64,000 nt of DNA from Fictibacillus aquaticus (GCF_002245695.1 NZ_NOII01000003.1:310001-374000), one strand, 5' to 3'; positions 9,123-19,309 are shown, numbered from the stretch's first letter. Numbers and translations are program-made. Notes: generated by a model from the letters alone, not told the origin.

Positions 9123-9140
9123 TTGACTGAGCGTTCGCTC
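9123..9140 (+). promoter_or_regulatory. Second TetR-type operator, upstream of thiolase
   Basis: TTGACTGAGCGTTCGCTC contains the 12-base palindrome GAGCGTTCGCTC (9129-9140). It aligns without gaps to TTGACTGAATGCTCATTC at 6821-6838; every difference is A/G or C/T. No good -10 box lies 17 bases downstream; a possible TATAGA at 9117-9122 would put this operator at the transcription start. Confidence 0.55.
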
Positions 9141-9170
9141 GGCTGACGGCAAAAATTTTTTCTCTGCTTT

Positions 9171-9184
9171 TGTAAGCGTTAACA
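9171..9184 (+). promoter_or_regulatory. Catabolite response element (cre) upstream of thiolase
   Basis: TGTAAGCGTTAACA matches the CcpA consensus TGWNANCGNTNWCA at every position. It lies 35 bases upstream of the thiolase start, where CcpA would act as a roadblock or promoter repressor. The mmg operon of B. subtilis is known to be CcpA-repressed. Confidence 0.8.
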
Positions 9185-9219
9185 ACATTTCTTTTACTAC
9201 TCAAAGGAGGTCATTATTC

Positions 9220-10395
9220 ATGGTTCGTTCTGTCATTGTAAGCGGTGTGCGTACACCGATCGGCAAGTTTGGCGGAGGTCTCGCAACACTTACGGCATCT
9301 GATCTTGGAGGCATCGTGATCAAAGAAGCGCTGAACCGCGCAGGTGTAGCTCCTGAATCGGTAGGGGAGGTCATCATCGGAAACGTGCTTCAAGGCGGCC
9401 AGGGTCAGATCCCCTCACGGCAGGCTGCGCAAAAAGCCGGCATCCCGTGGGAAGTGAAGACGGAAACGATCAACAAAGTATGTGCGTCAGGTCTGCGCGC
9501 CATCACGATGGCTGATCAGATCATCCGTACCGGCGACGAGGAAATCATTGTGGCAGGCGGCATGGAATCAATGAGCAACGCGCCTTACCTTTTGCCAAAA
9601 GCACGCTGGGGCTTCCGCATGGGCGACGGCCAAGTGAAGGACATGATGACGCACGACGGTCTGACATGCTCATTTACAGGCGTTCACATGGGTATTTACG
9701 GAAACGATGTAGCGAAAGAACTGGAGATTTCAAGAGAAAAGCAGGATGAGTGGGCACTCCGAAGCCATGAGCTTGCTCTTGCATCTGCTGAAAAATTCGC
9801 AGAAGAAATCGTTCCGGTTCAAGTGCCGCAGCGCAAAGGAGATCCACTGACGGTGGCAGTCGATGAATCGCCAAGAAAAGGATCTTCAATTGAAGCGCTC
9901 TCTAAGCTGAAGCCTGTCTTTTCGCATGATGGCACGATTACAGCAGGGAACGCGCCAGGTGTGAATGACGGAGCTGCAGCAGTTGTCGTCATGAGCGAGG
10001 AGCGCGCGCAGAGCGAAGGAAAAGAAGTACTGGCGACAATTCTCGGACATACGGCGATCGCGGTAGAAGCGAAGGATTTCCCGAAAACACCGGGTCTTGT
10101 CATCAACGAGCTTTTAAAGAAAACAGGCAAGAAGCTGGAAGAAATCGAACTTTTTGAAATCAATGAAGCGTTCGCGGCTGTCGCACTCTCTAGTTCGGTG
10201 CTTGCAGGGTTAGATCTTGAAAGAGTGAACGTAAACGGCGGTGCTGTTGCGCTCGGACATCCGATTGGAGCGAGCGGTACGAGAATCGTGGTTTCACTGA
10301 TTCATGAATTGAAGCGACGCGGCGGCGGATTGGGCATTGCCTCGATCTGCAGCGGCGGAGGCCAGGGCGACGCGATTTTAGTGGAAGTTAAATAG
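9220..10395 (+). CDS. mmgA: Acetyl-CoA C-acetyltransferase (thiolase, MmgA-like)
   Basis: At 391 residues this is a typical homotetrameric thiolase. It carries the acyl-accepting cysteine C88 in NKVCASGLRAI, the histidine in NGGAVALGHPIGASGTRI and the second cysteine in SICSGGGQGDA. It cleaves or forms acetoacetyl-CoA and related 3-ketoacyl-CoAs, the last step of beta-oxidation. The start ATG follows AAAGGAGG. It heads a close-packed run with the 3-hydroxyacyl-CoA dehydrogenase and acyl-CoA dehydrogenase, the same order as mmgABC. A perfect cre and a TetR-type operator lie upstream. Confidence 0.93.
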   Translation: MVRSVIVSGVRTPIGKFGGGLATLTASDLGGIVIKEALNRAGVAPESVGEVIIGNVLQGGQGQIPSRQAAQKAGIPWEVKTETINKVCASGLRAITMADQIIRTGDEEIIVAGGMESMSNAPYLLPKARWGFRMGDGQVKDMMTHDGLTCSFTGVHMGIYGNDVAKELEISREKQDEWALRSHELALASAEKFAEEIVPVQVPQRKGDPLTVAVDESPRKGSSIEALSKLKPVFSHDGTITAGNAPGVNDGAAAVVVMSEERAQSEGKEVLATILGHTAIAVEAKDFPKTPGLVINELLKKTGKKLEEIELFEINEAFAAVALSSSVLAGLDLERVNVNGGAVALGHPIGASGTRIVVSLIHELKRRGGGLGIASICSGGGQGDAILVEVK

Positions 10396-10411
10396 TGTGG
10401 GAGGCAAAGAG

Positions 10412-11269
10412 ATGAACATACAGACAATCATGGTAATCGGCGCAGGGCAGATGGGTTCAGGAATCGCCCAGGTGTGCGCGATGGCAGGCTACAGTGTGTA
10501 CTTGCACGATTTGAAGGAAGAGTTTGTTGAAAAAGGGATGAACATCGTCCATAAGAACCTTTCGCGCCAAGTGGAAAAAGGGCGGATGACTGAGGAAGAG
10601 AAGGGGGCGGTGCTTGACCGCTTAACGGCATCCACTGAGCTGAAGAACGCGGAGAAATGCGACCTGATCATCGAGGCGGTCGTGGAAAACATGGAAGTGA
10701 AAACGAACCTGTTTAAGATTCTTGATGAATTCGCACCAGAGCACGCGATTCTTGCTTCTAACACATCTTCGCTTCCGATCACAGAAATCGCAGCGGCAAC
10801 AAAGCGTCCTGAAAAAGTCATCGGCATGCATTTCATGAATCCGGTACCGGTTATGAAGCTTGTAGAGATCATCCGCGGGCTGCAGACAGCAGACGAAGTA
10901 TACGAAACGATCGAGGCTGTATCGCGCAAGCTTTCTAAAGTTCCGGTGGAAGTGAACGACTTCCCTGGATTCATCTCTAACCGCATCTTGATGCCGATGA
11001 TCAACGAAGCAATTTTTGCCGTATATGAGGGTGTGGCGACACCAGAAGCGGTCGATGAAATTATGAAACTCGGAATGAATCATCCGATGGGGCCGCTTAC
11101 GCTCGCAGATTTTATCGGATTGGATACGTGCCTTTATATTATGGAAACGCTGCATGAAGGCTTTGGCGATGACAAATACCGTCCATGCCCGTTGCTTCGC
11201 AAGTATGTGAAGGCAGGCTGGCTCGGCAAGAAATCTGGCAAAGGGTTCTACGATTATCAAGCAAACTAG
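10412..11269 (+). CDS. mmgB: 3-hydroxybutyryl-CoA dehydrogenase
   Basis: The protein has 285 residues from ATG 10412, placed eight bases after GGGAGG; a GTG at 10397 overlaps that site. An N-terminal Rossmann fold GAGQMGSGIAQ binds NAD(H). The family motifs NTSSLPITEIA, GMHFMNPVPVMKLVE and DFPGFISNRI follow, then a helical C-terminal domain ending LGKKSGKGFYDY. It oxidises (S)-3-hydroxyacyl-CoA to 3-ketoacyl-CoA for the adjacent thiolase. It lies 16 bases after the thiolase stop and 30 before the acyl-CoA dehydrogenase. Confidence 0.93.
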   Translation: MNIQTIMVIGAGQMGSGIAQVCAMAGYSVYLHDLKEEFVEKGMNIVHKNLSRQVEKGRMTEEEKGAVLDRLTASTELKNAEKCDLIIEAVVENMEVKTNLFKILDEFAPEHAILASNTSSLPITEIAAATKRPEKVIGMHFMNPVPVMKLVEIIRGLQTADEVYETIEAVSRKLSKVPVEVNDFPGFISNRILMPMINEAIFAVYEGVATPEAVDEIMKLGMNHPMGPLTLADFIGLDTCLYIMETLHEGFGDDKYRPCPLLRKYVKAGWLGKKSGKGFYDYQAN

Positions 11270-11299
11270 CGCATCATTAGAAAAAGAGGTGGAGAGACC

Positions 11300-12439
11300 A
11301 TGAATCTCACGTTTACAGAAGAACAGAAAATGATGCAGAAAATGGTTCGCGATTTTGCGCAAAAAGAGATCGCGCCGATCACAGAGAAAATGGATGAGAC
11401 GGATCAGTTTCCGCGCGACATCATCAATAAGATGGCAGAGCTTGGATTAATGGGGATCCCGATTCCGGAAGAATACAGCGGCGCAGGGATGGATTTTACA
11501 TCTTATATTATCGCGATCAATGAATTGTCCAGAGTAAGCGCGACGGTAGGCGTTATTTTGTCCGTTCATACAAGTGTCGGGACGAACCCGATCCTTTACT
11601 TCGGGAACGAAGAACAGAAGAGAAAATATATCCCGAAATTAGCGAGTGGAGAGTACTTAGGTGCGTTCGGACTGACAGAGCCGGGAGCCGGTTCTGATGC
11701 TGGCAGCTTGAGAACGAGAGCGGTAAAGCAGGGTGATCATTATATCCTGAACGGCTCGAAGATTTTTATCACGAATGCAGGCGAGGCAGACATCTACATC
11801 GTGTTCGCTTCGACTGATCCGGAAAAAGGAAGCCGCGGCATCTCAGCTTTTATCGTGGAAAAAGATACACCAGGATTCTCTGTCGGCAAAAAAGAGAAAA
11901 AGATGGGGATGAACGGATCCAACACATGCGAGATCGTGTTCGATAACGCGAAAGTTCCGGCAGAAAACCTGCTCGGAGAGGAAGGCATCGGGTTCAAAAT
12001 CGCGATGAGCAACCTTGATGCAGGACGCATCGGTATCGCGGCGCAATCTCTCGGCATAGCAGAAGCCGCGCTACAGCAGGCAGTAGCTTACAGCAAAGAG
12101 CGCAAGCAGTTCGGCAAAGCGATCGGAGCGCAGCAGGGAATCGCGTTCAAGTTAGCAGACATGGCGACAGAGGTCGAAGCATCAAAGCTTCTCACATACC
12201 GCGCGGCGAACCTGAAAACGCTCGGGCAGCCATGCGGAACAGAAGCATCCATGGCGAAACTTTTCGCTTCAACAACTGCGATGAAGTCGGCGATCGAGGC
12301 GATCCAGGTGCACGGCGGCTATGGCTATACGAAGGAATACCCGGTCGAGCGGCTGTTCCGTGACGCGAAGGTATGCGAGATCTACGAAGGAACGAGCGAG
12401 ATTCAGAGGATGGTTATTTCGAAGGATTTGCTTGGGTAA
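11300..12439 (+). CDS. mmgC: Acyl-CoA dehydrogenase (MmgC-like)
   Basis: This 379-residue FAD enzyme has the family signatures GAFGLTEPGAGSDAGS (FAD and substrate contact), ITNAGEADIYIVFAST, ERKQFGKAIG and the C-terminal catalytic glutamate region CEIYEGTSEIQRMVI. It introduces the alpha,beta double bond in short or branched acyl-CoA. The start ATG is preceded by AGAGGTGGAGAG. It is about as long as, and clearly paralogous to, the next gene; chain-length preference cannot be told from the sequence. A GGTAC palindrome 12 bases after the stop may end the mmg transcript. Confidence 0.92.
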   Translation: MNLTFTEEQKMMQKMVRDFAQKEIAPITEKMDETDQFPRDIINKMAELGLMGIPIPEEYSGAGMDFTSYIIAINELSRVSATVGVILSVHTSVGTNPILYFGNEEQKRKYIPKLASGEYLGAFGLTEPGAGSDAGSLRTRAVKQGDHYILNGSKIFITNAGEADIYIVFASTDPEKGSRGISAFIVEKDTPGFSVGKKEKKMGMNGSNTCEIVFDNAKVPAENLLGEEGIGFKIAMSNLDAGRIGIAAQSLGIAEAALQQAVAYSKERKQFGKAIGAQQGIAFKLADMATEVEASKLLTYRAANLKTLGQPCGTEASMAKLFASTTAMKSAIEAIQVHGGYGYTKEYPVERLFRDAKVCEIYEGTSEIQRMVISKDLLG

Positions 12440-12451
12440 AGATTTTCTTGT

Positions 12452-12480
12452 GGGGTACGGTACGCTGAGTACCGTACCCC
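12452..12480. repeat. GGTAC palindrome P3
   Basis: Perfect 12-base arms GGGGTACGGTAC and GTACCGTACCCC enclose a five-base loop, twelve bases after the mmgC stop. There is no T run, so termination activity is uncertain. Confidence 0.85.
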
Positions 12481-12502
12481 GGTGAAAGAACGGTTGCTCG
12501 CT

Positions 12503-12666
12503 GCAAATAAAATAGTTTTCGCGCAAATAACGGTGTCGAAAAATAAATAGAAAATTTGACTTGCAAACAAATTTTCAGATCTGCAAATAAAGGTGTCAGA
12601 TTTGCAATTAAATAACTCGAATTCGCAAATAAAACTCCCAGATTCGCAAATAAAACTAATTTAAGC
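12503..12666 (+). repeat. Degenerate 20-21-bp tandem array, GCAAATAAA type
   Basis: Eight units start at 12503, 12523, 12543, 12563, 12583, 12604, 12625 and 12646, so the spacing is 20 then 21 bases. Most units begin GCAAATAAA, followed by a variable 5-6 bases and an AGATT-like end; the third is decayed. The array lies between palindromes P3 and P4 and fills the 321-base gap between the two acyl-CoA dehydrogenase genes. Confidence 0.8.
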
Positions 12667-12680
12667 TTCAACAAACGTGG

Positions 12681-12718
12681 TTCCGGGGGTACGGTACCCC
12701 TGGTACCGGACCCCGGAA
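12681..12718. repeat. GGTAC palindrome P4
   Basis: TTCCGGGGGTACGGTACC pairs imperfectly with GGTACCGGACCCCGGAA across a three-base loop. One arm has the TACGGTACC form and the other the TCCGGTACC form, so it mixes the two versions of the family. Confidence 0.8.
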
Positions 12719-12760
12719 CTCCTAACAACACAAAAACAAACAGAACAGGCTGGTGACGAT

Positions 12761-13903
12761 ATGTTTTTTAAGCTTTCTGAAGAGCATGAGATGATTCGTA
12801 AGATGGTTCGCGATTTTGCGAAGAATGAGGTAGAACCGACGGCGGCTGAGCGTGACGAGGAAGAGCGTTTTGACCGTGCGATTTTTGACCAGATGGGCGA
12901 GCTTGGCCTTTGTGGTATTCCGTGGCCGGAAGAGTACGGCGGAATCGGCGGAGACTATCTTGGATATGTCATCGCAGTAGAAGAACTATCGCGTGTGTGT
13001 GCATCTGTAGGTGTTACGCTATCGGCTCATACATCGCTTGCCGGCTGGCCGATCTTCAAGTTCGGTAACGAAGAGCAGAAACAGAAGTTCCTTCGTCCGA
13101 TGGCAGAAGGAAAGAAAATCGGGGCGTACGGTTTGACTGAAGCGGGATCTGGTTCTGATGCTTCCAACATGAAGACGGTGGCGAAGAAAGACGGCGACCA
13201 TTATATCCTGAACGGTGCAAAGATTTTCATCACTAATGCAGGCGACGCAGAAATCTACGTTGTTTTTGCGAGAACAGATATCGAAGCGGGATATAAAGGC
13301 GTTTCAGCTTTTATCGTGGAAAAAGGAACTCCGGGCTTCTCGTTCGGAAAGAAAGAAAAGAAGCTTGGCATTCGTTCATCCCCAACTCTCGAGATCATTT
13401 TCGAGGATTGCAGAGTACCGGCTGAAAACCTTCTTGGAAATGAAGGAGACGGCTTTAAGATCGCGATGATGACACTTGACGGCGGACGTAACGGTATCGC
13501 GGCGCAGGCTGTCGGTATCGCACAAGGTGCGCTTGATGCAGCGACTGGCTACGCGAAGGAGCGCAAGCAGTTCGGCAAGCCGATCGGTGCGAACCAAGGG
13601 ATCGGATTTAAATTAGCTGATATGGCGACAAAGATTGAAGCAGCAAGACTGTTAACCTACCAGGCGGCTTGGAGAGAGTCAGAAGGCATGCCGTACGGAA
13701 AAGAGTCGGCGATGTCTAAGCTGTTCGCGGGCGATATCGCGATGGAAGTGACGACGGATGCTGTTCAGGTGTTCGGCGGATACGGCTATACGAAGGATTA
13801 TCCGGTCGAGCGCTACATGCGTGATGCGAAAATCACTCAGATCTATGAAGGAACACAGGAGATTCAAAGACTCGTTATCTCGAAAATGCTTTTAAAGGAT
13901 TGA
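12761..13903 (+). CDS. acdA: Acyl-CoA dehydrogenase (AcdA-like)
   Basis: The protein has 380 residues from ATG 12761 ([20 protein letters not shown]). It shows the same FAD-enzyme signatures as its upstream paralogue: [42 protein letters not shown] and [15 protein letters not shown]. The ribosome binding site is weak (GGTGACGAT). In B. subtilis acdA lies beside fadF and rpoE, as it broadly does here. Its stop overlaps the TTGA at the start of the meaB reading frame, suggesting co-transcription with meaB, the TetR gene and icmF. Confidence 0.92.
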   Translation: MFFKLSEEHEMIRKMVRDFAKNEVEPTAAERDEEERFDRAIFDQMGELGLCGIPWPEEYGGIGGDYLGYVIAVEELSRVCASVGVTLSAHTSLAGWPIFKFGNEEQKQKFLRPMAEGKKIGAYGLTEAGSGSDASNMKTVAKKDGDHYILNGAKIFITNAGDAEIYVVFARTDIEAGYKGVSAFIVEKGTPGFSFGKKEKKLGIRSSPTLEIIFEDCRVPAENLLGNEGDGFKIAMMTLDGGRNGIAAQAVGIAQGALDAATGYAKERKQFGKPIGANQGIGFKLADMATKIEAARLLTYQAAWRESEGMPYGKESAMSKLFAGDIAMEVTTDAVQVFGGYGYTKDYPVERYMRDAKITQIYEGTQEIQRLVISKMLLKD

Positions 13904-13908
13904 TATCA

Positions 13909-14874
13909 GTGGATACCATGCACCCATTAGCACAGCGTATACAGCAAAAAGAAGAGCGCGCTCTCGCCAGGGCCATAACGCTTGTGGAAAACAATGCGCC
14001 TGATAAGCTCGAGCTCTTAAAAAGCATCTATCCGCTGCAAAAAGGGGCGCACTGGATCGGCATTACAGGGTCGCCGGGAGCGGGTAAAAGTTCGCTTGTT
14101 AACCGGCTGATCTCGCTGCTTCGGAAAAAAGGGATGACGGTCGGCGTGGTAGCGGTCGATCCGACGAGTCCTTTCAGCGGAGGCGCAATCCTCGGCGACC
14201 GGGTACGAATGGAACAGCATTTTACCGACAGCGGCGTTTTTATCCGAAGCATGGGGACGAGGGGGAGCCTTGGGGGGCTCGCCCGGACGGCGAAGGAAAC
14301 GGTACGGCTTATGGACGCTTACGGATTTGATGTGATTTTAATCGAGACGGTCGGGGTCGGACAGTCAGAGCTCGACATTATGAAACTTGCACACTCGACT
14401 GCTGTCGTCTTGAACCCGGGAAGCGGCGATGTGATTCAAGTGTTCAAAGCCGGAATTATGGAAATCGCCGATCTGTTCGTCGTGAACAAGGCTGACATGC
14501 CAGGAGTTCCAAAGCTGCTCGCGGAAATTGAAGCGATGCTTGACCTCGTCAAGCACGATGCTGATTACCGGCCGCCAGTTGTTCAGACGATTTCGACCGA
14601 GAACAAAGGACTTGAAGAGCTATGGACAGCACTTGTTGCGCACCGTGAATACCTTGTACAAAGCGGCGAGGGAAAGAAACGAAGAAATCAGAACCTGCAG
14701 CAGGAAGTGATCGAGGTCGTGCAGCATGAATTGTATCAGCAGATCTGGCGGCAGGAGGAAGAGCGGGGATTCTCATGGCTCGAGCCGCTTTTACAAGGAA
14801 AGACAGACCCTTACTCAGCAGCTGAGAGCATCATGAAAGGCAAGGCAGAAGCGCCAACCGGAAATGAGGGATAG
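13909..14874 (+). CDS. meaB: MeaB/ArgK-type GTPase, mutase chaperone
   Basis: The protein has 321 residues from GTG 13909, eight bases after AAAGGAT; a TTG at 13900 is also in frame. It has the G3E-type P-loop GSPGAGKSSL, the switch VDPTSPFSGGAILGDRVRM, the magnesium region ETVGVGQSE and NKAD for guanine. MeaB proteins gate cofactor loading and protect coenzyme-B12 mutases of the methylmalonyl-CoA family. It lies in the icmF operon, although IcmF already carries a built-in MeaB-like domain, so its partner could be IcmF or a separate methylmalonyl-CoA mutase elsewhere. Confidence 0.9.
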   Translation: MDTMHPLAQRIQQKEERALARAITLVENNAPDKLELLKSIYPLQKGAHWIGITGSPGAGKSSLVNRLISLLRKKGMTVGVVAVDPTSPFSGGAILGDRVRMEQHFTDSGVFIRSMGTRGSLGGLARTAKETVRLMDAYGFDVILIETVGVGQSELDIMKLAHSTAVVLNPGSGDVIQVFKAGIMEIADLFVVNKADMPGVPKLLAEIEAMLDLVKHDADYRPPVVQTISTENKGLEELWTALVAHREYLVQSGEGKKRRNQNLQQEVIEVVQHELYQQIWRQEEERGFSWLEPLLQGKTDPYSAAESIMKGKAEAPTGNEG

Positions 14875-14877
14875 CAC

Positions 14878-15504
14878 TTGGGCAAAAAAGAAGTGCCGTC
14901 GCTGGTAAAGGACGAGAAACTGATCAAAAAGCGGCGGGAAGAGATGGTGAAGGCGGCGGTTTCGCTTTTTAAAGAAAACGGCTTTCACCGCACAACAACG
15001 CGCGAAATCGCAAAAGCGTCAGGGTTCAGCATCGGCACCCTGTATGAATATATCCGTTCTAAGGAAGACATTCTGTACCTCGTCTGTGACAGCATTTATG
15101 ACGGGGTAAAAGAACGGCTGAACGAGGAAATGTCGTCGTCGGGCAATACGGCCGAAGACGTTAAGGCTGCCGTGACGGCCTATTTTAAAGTGATGGATGA
15201 GATGCAGGACGAGGTTCTGGTCATGTATCAGGAGGTTAAATCTCTTTCGCACGAGGCGCTGCCTTATGTGCTGAAAAAAGAGATCGAGATGACAGCGATG
15301 TTCGAGGGACTGCTGCTGCAGGCGCGCGAGAACAACGAACTGTCACTTTCAAAGCAGGAAGTGAAAGCAGCAGCACATAACATTCTCATTCAGGGACAGA
15401 TGTGGACGTTCAGGCGGTGGATTCTGCAGAAGCTCTACACACTCGAAGAATACACGGACATTCAGATCAAACTCCTGTTTGACGGGATCAGAAGGGAAGG
15501 ATAG
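14878..15504 (+). CDS. TetR family regulator
   Basis: This 208-residue protein starts at TTG 14878 after GAGGG, three bases after the meaB stop. Residues about 14-62 form a TetR helix-turn-helix ([41 protein letters not shown]). The C-terminal helical part would bind the ligand. Its position inside an acyl-CoA degradation operon suggests that it senses an acyl-CoA and represses this cluster. The matching palindromes at 6821 and 9123 are candidate operators. It could instead be a local autoregulator; nothing in the sequence fixes the ligand. Confidence 0.88.
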   Translation: MGKKEVPSLVKDEKLIKKRREEMVKAAVSLFKENGFHRTTTREIAKASGFSIGTLYEYIRSKEDILYLVCDSIYDGVKERLNEEMSSSGNTAEDVKAAVTAYFKVMDEMQDEVLVMYQEVKSLSHEALPYVLKKEIEMTAMFEGLLLQARENNELSLSKQEVKAAAHNILIQGQMWTFRRWILQKLYTLEEYTDIQIKLLFDGIRREG

Positions 15505-15506
15505 CG

Positions 15507-18500
15507 ATGAGTCAATCAGCGGTATACAAACCAAAGCATGCGGTTCGTTTTGTAACGGCTTCAAGCTTATTCGACGGACACGATGCATCGATTAACATTA
15601 TGCGCCGCATCCTGCAGGGAAGCGGAGCGGAGGTTATCCACCTAGGACATAACCGTTCAGTGGATGAAGTGGTCAGCGCGGCGATCCAGGAAGACGTTCA
15701 GGGGATCGCGATCTCCTCTTATCAAGGGGGGCATGTTGAGTATTTTAAATACATGATCGATCTGTTAAAAGAAAGAGGCGCAGGACACATCAAGGTGTTC
15801 GGAGGCGGAGGCGGCGTAATCATACCGCCGGAAATCAAAGAGCTGCACGCGTACGGCGTGACGCGCATTTTCTCGCCAGAAGACGGCCGTGTAAACGGGC
15901 TGCAGGGCATGATCGATTTTATGATGGAGCAATGCGATTTTCCGACCGTTACGGGTCTTACTGATGAAGTCGAGAAGCTGGCAGACCGTGATTCTCGTGC
16001 TGTCGCAAGGCTGATTACGCTAGCTGAAAACTTGAAGACCGCGCCGGAAGAGATCGCGGCGACCGCTGAAGGTATTCTCGATCAGGTAAAATCGCTGCAG
16101 AAAACGGTTCCTGTTCTCGGAATTACCGGAACGGGCGGAGCGGGGAAGAGCTCGCTGACTGACGAGCTTGTGCGCAGATTTTTATATGAATTGAAGGATC
16201 AGACGGTGGCGATCATCTCAATTGATCCGACGAAACAGAAGACTGGCGGAGCGCTGCTTGGCGACCGTATCCGCATGAACGCGATCTACCATCCGCGAGT
16301 GTATATGCGCAGTCTGGCAACGCGCGGTTCAAGATCTGAGCTGTCAGCGGCAGTTGCGGATGCAATCGCGGTAACGAAGGCGGCAGGCTACGATCTGATA
16401 ATCGTAGAAACGAGCGGTATCGGCCAGGGCGACGCGGGCATTACCGAGATTTCGGATGTATCGATGTATGTGATGACAAGCGAGTTCGGTGCGCCGTCAC
16501 AGCTTGAGAAGATCGACATGATCGATTATGCGGACTTGATCGCGATCAACAAGTTTGAGCGCAAAGGTTCTGAGGACGCGCTTCGCGATGTGAAGAAGCA
16601 GTATCAGCGCTCACGCCAATGGTTTGAGCGTGATTTGGATGAGATGCCGGTATTCGGTACGATCGCATCTCAGTTTAACGATGCGGGCACGAATGTACTT
16701 TTCTCAGCGCTAATCCGTACGATTCAGGAAAAATGCGGTGTGAACTGGGGCGTTCAGGCTGCGGCTGACGCGATGACAGCGAAAAAGAACGTCATTATTC
16801 CTGGCGAACGCGCACAGTACTTGAACGATATCGCACAGACAGTAAGGCGTTATCATACTTCGATCGAAGAACAGTCGAAACTCGCACGCAAAAGCTACCA
16901 GCTGAAGGGCACGCTTGAAACGGTAAAAGAGTACGATGCAGCGGGCAACGAGGTTGTGGAAGCACTTGAAGCGACACGCGTGAAGGTGGAAGAGAGTCTG
17001 CTTCCGGCGACGAAGAAGACGATCGAGAACTGGCCGAAGCTGAAAGAGATGTACAGCGGCAAGGAGCTTGTCACGAAGATCCGCGACAAGGAAATCCGTA
17101 CAGAGCTGACGACAAAGAGCTTGTCTGGCCTCGACATCCCGAAAGTGGCACTGCCGAAGTTTGAGGACTGGGGCGAGATCGTTAAGTGGATCATGAAGGA
17201 GAACGTGCCAGGTTACTTCCCTTACACAGCGGGAGTGTTCCCGTTCAAGCGTAAAGGTGAAGATCCGAAGCGCCAGTTTGCAGGAGAAGGAACGCCTGAG
17301 CGCACGAACCGCCGTTTCCACTACTTATCGAAAGACGATGATGCGAAACGCCTGTCTACAGCGTTTGACTCTGTCACGCTTTATGGCGAAGACCCAGATT
17401 ACCGTCCGGACATTTACGGAAAAATCGGGGAAAGCGGTGTGAGCATCTGTACGCTCGAAGACATGCAAAAGCTTTATGACGGCTTTGACTTGATCGCCCC
17501 GAGCACATCGGTTTCGATGACGATCAACGGTCCGGCTCCGATCATCCTCGCGATGTTCATGAACACGGCGATCATACAGCAGCTGAAGGCATTTGAAGAG
17601 AAAAACGGCCGCCAGCCAAATGAACAGGAGCGCCAGGATATCGTGGCATATACGCTGTCTTCTGTCCGGGGCACGGTACAGGCGGATATATTAAAAGAAG
17701 ATCAAGGGCAGAACACATGCATCTTCTCGACTGAGTTCGCGCTCCGCATGATGGGCGACATTCAGCAATATTTTATCGACCATAAAGTGCGCAACTATTA
17801 CAGCGTTTCGATTTCGGGCTATCATATCGCTGAAGCTGGCGCTAACCCGATCTCACAGCTGGCGTTCACGCTAGCGAACGGCTTCACATATGTCGAGTAC
17901 TATTTAAGCCGCGGTATGAAGATCGATGACTTTGCACCGAACCTGTCGTTCTTCTTCTCGAACGGTCTTGATCCGGAATACTCTGTTATCGGCCGTGTGG
18001 CACGCCGCATCTGGGCGTCTGTCATGCGCGATAAATACGGTGCGAACGAACGAAGCCAGAAGCTGAAGTACCATATCCAGACTTCAGGCCGCTCGCTTCA
18101 CGCGCAGGAGATCGATTTTAACGATATCCGCACAACGCTTCAGGCATTGATGGCATTGTATGATAACTGTAACTCACTCCACACGAACTCGTATGACGAA
18201 GCGATCACGACGCCGACGGAAGAATCTGTCCGCCGCGCCATGGCAATCCAGCTCATTATCACGAAGGAGCTTGGCTTGGCTCGCAACGAGAACTCGCTTC
18301 AAGGATCGTTCATTATCGAAGAGCTGACGGATCTAGTAGAAGAGATGGTGCTTCAGGAATTTGAACGAATCAACGCAAGAGGCGGCGTTCTCGGCGCGAT
18401 GGAAACGCAGTATCAGCGCGGAAAGATTCAGGAAGAGTCAATGTACTACGAAATGAAGAAACACGACGGCTCGTTCCCAATCATCGGCGTGAACACGTAC

Positions 18501-18770
18501 CTGAACCCGAATCCGCCGACAGACGAGGAGTTCAACATGCAGCTCGCACGTGCGACAAAGGAAGAAAAAGAGCAGCAGATCGTAAATCTCGAAGCCTTCA
18601 AGCAAAAGCATGCGGACCAATCAGAAGAAGCACTGCAGCAGCTGAAAGACACAGCATTATCAGGCGGCAACATCTTTGAAGAGCTGATGAACACCGTCCA
18701 ATACGCCTCACTCGGCCAGATCACATCCGCCTTGTACGAAGTCGGCGGTAAGTATAGAAGGAATATGTAG
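15507..18770 (+). CDS. icmF: Fused isobutyryl-CoA mutase IcmF
   Basis: At 1087 residues the layout is that of IcmF. A B12-binding domain (about 12-145) has D23-G-H25, where the histidine ligates cobalt. A MeaB-like GTPase domain (about 200-420) has P-loop GTGGAGKSS near 208-216 and NKFE. A linker and a full mutase TIM-barrel domain follow (about 560-1087) with [23 protein letters not shown]. It interconverts isobutyryl-CoA and n-butyryl-CoA, or isovaleryl- and pivalyl-CoA, using adenosylcobalamin. It follows the TetR gene by two bases and closes the acyl-CoA operon. It would link valine or branched-chain acid breakdown to the beta-oxidation genes upstream. A GGTAC palindrome follows. Confidence 0.95.
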   Translation: MSQSAVYKPKHAVRFVTASSLFDGHDASINIMRRILQGSGAEVIHLGHNRSVDEVVSAAIQEDVQGIAISSYQGGHVEYFKYMIDLLKERGAGHIKVFGGGGGVIIPPEIKELHAYGVTRIFSPEDGRVNGLQGMIDFMMEQCDFPTVTGLTDEVEKLADRDSRAVARLITLAENLKTAPEEIAATAEGILDQVKSLQKTVPVLGITGTGGAGKSSLTDELVRRFLYELKDQTVAIISIDPTKQKTGGALLGDRIRMNAIYHPRVYMRSLATRGSRSELSAAVADAIAVTKAAGYDLIIVETSGIGQGDAGITEISDVSMYVMTSEFGAPSQLEKIDMIDYADLIAINKFERKGSEDALRDVKKQYQRSRQWFERDLDEMPVFGTIASQFNDAGTNVLFSALIRTIQEKCGVNWGVQAAADAMTAKKNVIIPGERAQYLNDIAQTVRRYHTSIEEQSKLARKSYQLKGTLETVKEYDAAGNEVVEALEATRVKVEESLLPATKKTIENWPKLKEMYSGKELVTKIRDKEIRTELTTKSLSGLDIPKVALPKFEDWGEIVKWIMKENVPGYFPYTAGVFPFKRKGEDPKRQFAGEGTPERTNRRFHYLSKDDDAKRLSTAFDSVTLYGEDPDYRPDIYGKIGESGVSICTLEDMQKLYDGFDLIAPSTSVSMTINGPAPIILAMFMNTAIIQQLKAFEEKNGRQPNEQERQDIVAYTLSSVRGTVQADILKEDQGQNTCIFSTEFALRMMGDIQQYFIDHKVRNYYSVSISGYHIAEAGANPISQLAFTLANGFTYVEYYLSRGMKIDDFAPNLSFFFSNGLDPEYSVIGRVARRIWASVMRDKYGANERSQKLKYHIQTSGRSLHAQEIDFNDIRTTLQALMALYDNCNSLHTNSYDEAITTPTEESVRRAMAIQLIITKELGLARNENSLQGSFIIEELTDLVEEMVLQEFERINARGGVLGAMETQYQRGKIQEESMYYEMKKHDGSFPIIGVNTYLNPNPPTDEEFNMQLARATKEEKEQQIVNLEAFKQKHADQSEEALQQLKDTALSGGNIFEELMNTVQYASLGQITSALYEVGGKYRRNM

Positions 18771-18785
18771 TACGTTTTTAGGTTA

Positions 18786-18853
18786 GGGGGTACGGTACCG
18801 AAGCTGAAAAATCCCTGTCACCAGAGGGATTTCAAGGTAAAGTACCGTACCCC
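18786..18853. repeat. GGTAC palindrome P5
   Basis: GGGGTACGGTAC (18787 on) pairs with GTACCGTACCCC (18842-18853). An inner hairpin AAATCCCT...AGGGATTT stacks inside. It starts 16 bases after the icmF stop. The rest of the 539-base gap before rpoE holds repeat copy 3 and the rpoE promoter. Confidence 0.85.
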
Positions 18854-18996
18854 TCTTTCTATCTGGTAGTTAAATATTTTTTATTTTAAGGGTAATGTGC
18901 TTTAACGCTGAACGAAAAGAATGCTAAGAATTGCTGCTTACATACATTGGTCCTTTCTTGGTCCTTTAATCATCTTAGATTTCTCCATTGATATAG

Positions 18997-19122
18997 GTTG
19001 ATCGTAGTGTAAGGTGCCGACTCCAGCGGGACGAGTGGGAAGGTGAGACCCTTCAATGGCGCGTGCGACGAAGGGGCTCACCTCCCGCCCCGCGGAAAGC
19101 GTGCACCTGAAACGAAGAACAA
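18997..19122 (+). repeat. Interspersed palindromic repeat, copy 3 (short form)
   Basis: It starts GTTGATCGTAGTGTAAGG, has the central GGTGAGACC...GGGGCTCACC hairpin and CCCCGCGGAAAGCG, and ends in the variant CGAAGAACAAC. The downstream flank ACTTCTCAGAATTC is shared with copies 1 and 6. Confidence 0.9.
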
Positions 19123-19198
19123 CCACTTCTCAGAATTCAAACAAAACAACCTGATTTATCAAAAACGTTATTTTTCATTCAATACTTGCAATTTTATT

Positions 19199-19228
19199 TT
19201 GCATAAGCTCTTGAAATTTGTTTATAAT
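19199..19228 (+). promoter_or_regulatory. Probable rpoE promoter
   Basis: TTGCAT (19199-19204) and TATAAT (19223-19228) are 18 bases apart, about 80 bases upstream of the rpoE start. Confidence 0.55.
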
Positions 19229-19309
19229 GGGGAGTATGAATCCTCTAGAATGCGCATACATGCATAAGATATATGATGGTAGAGAAGGAAAGGAAGTGCG
19301 GGCAGGGGT

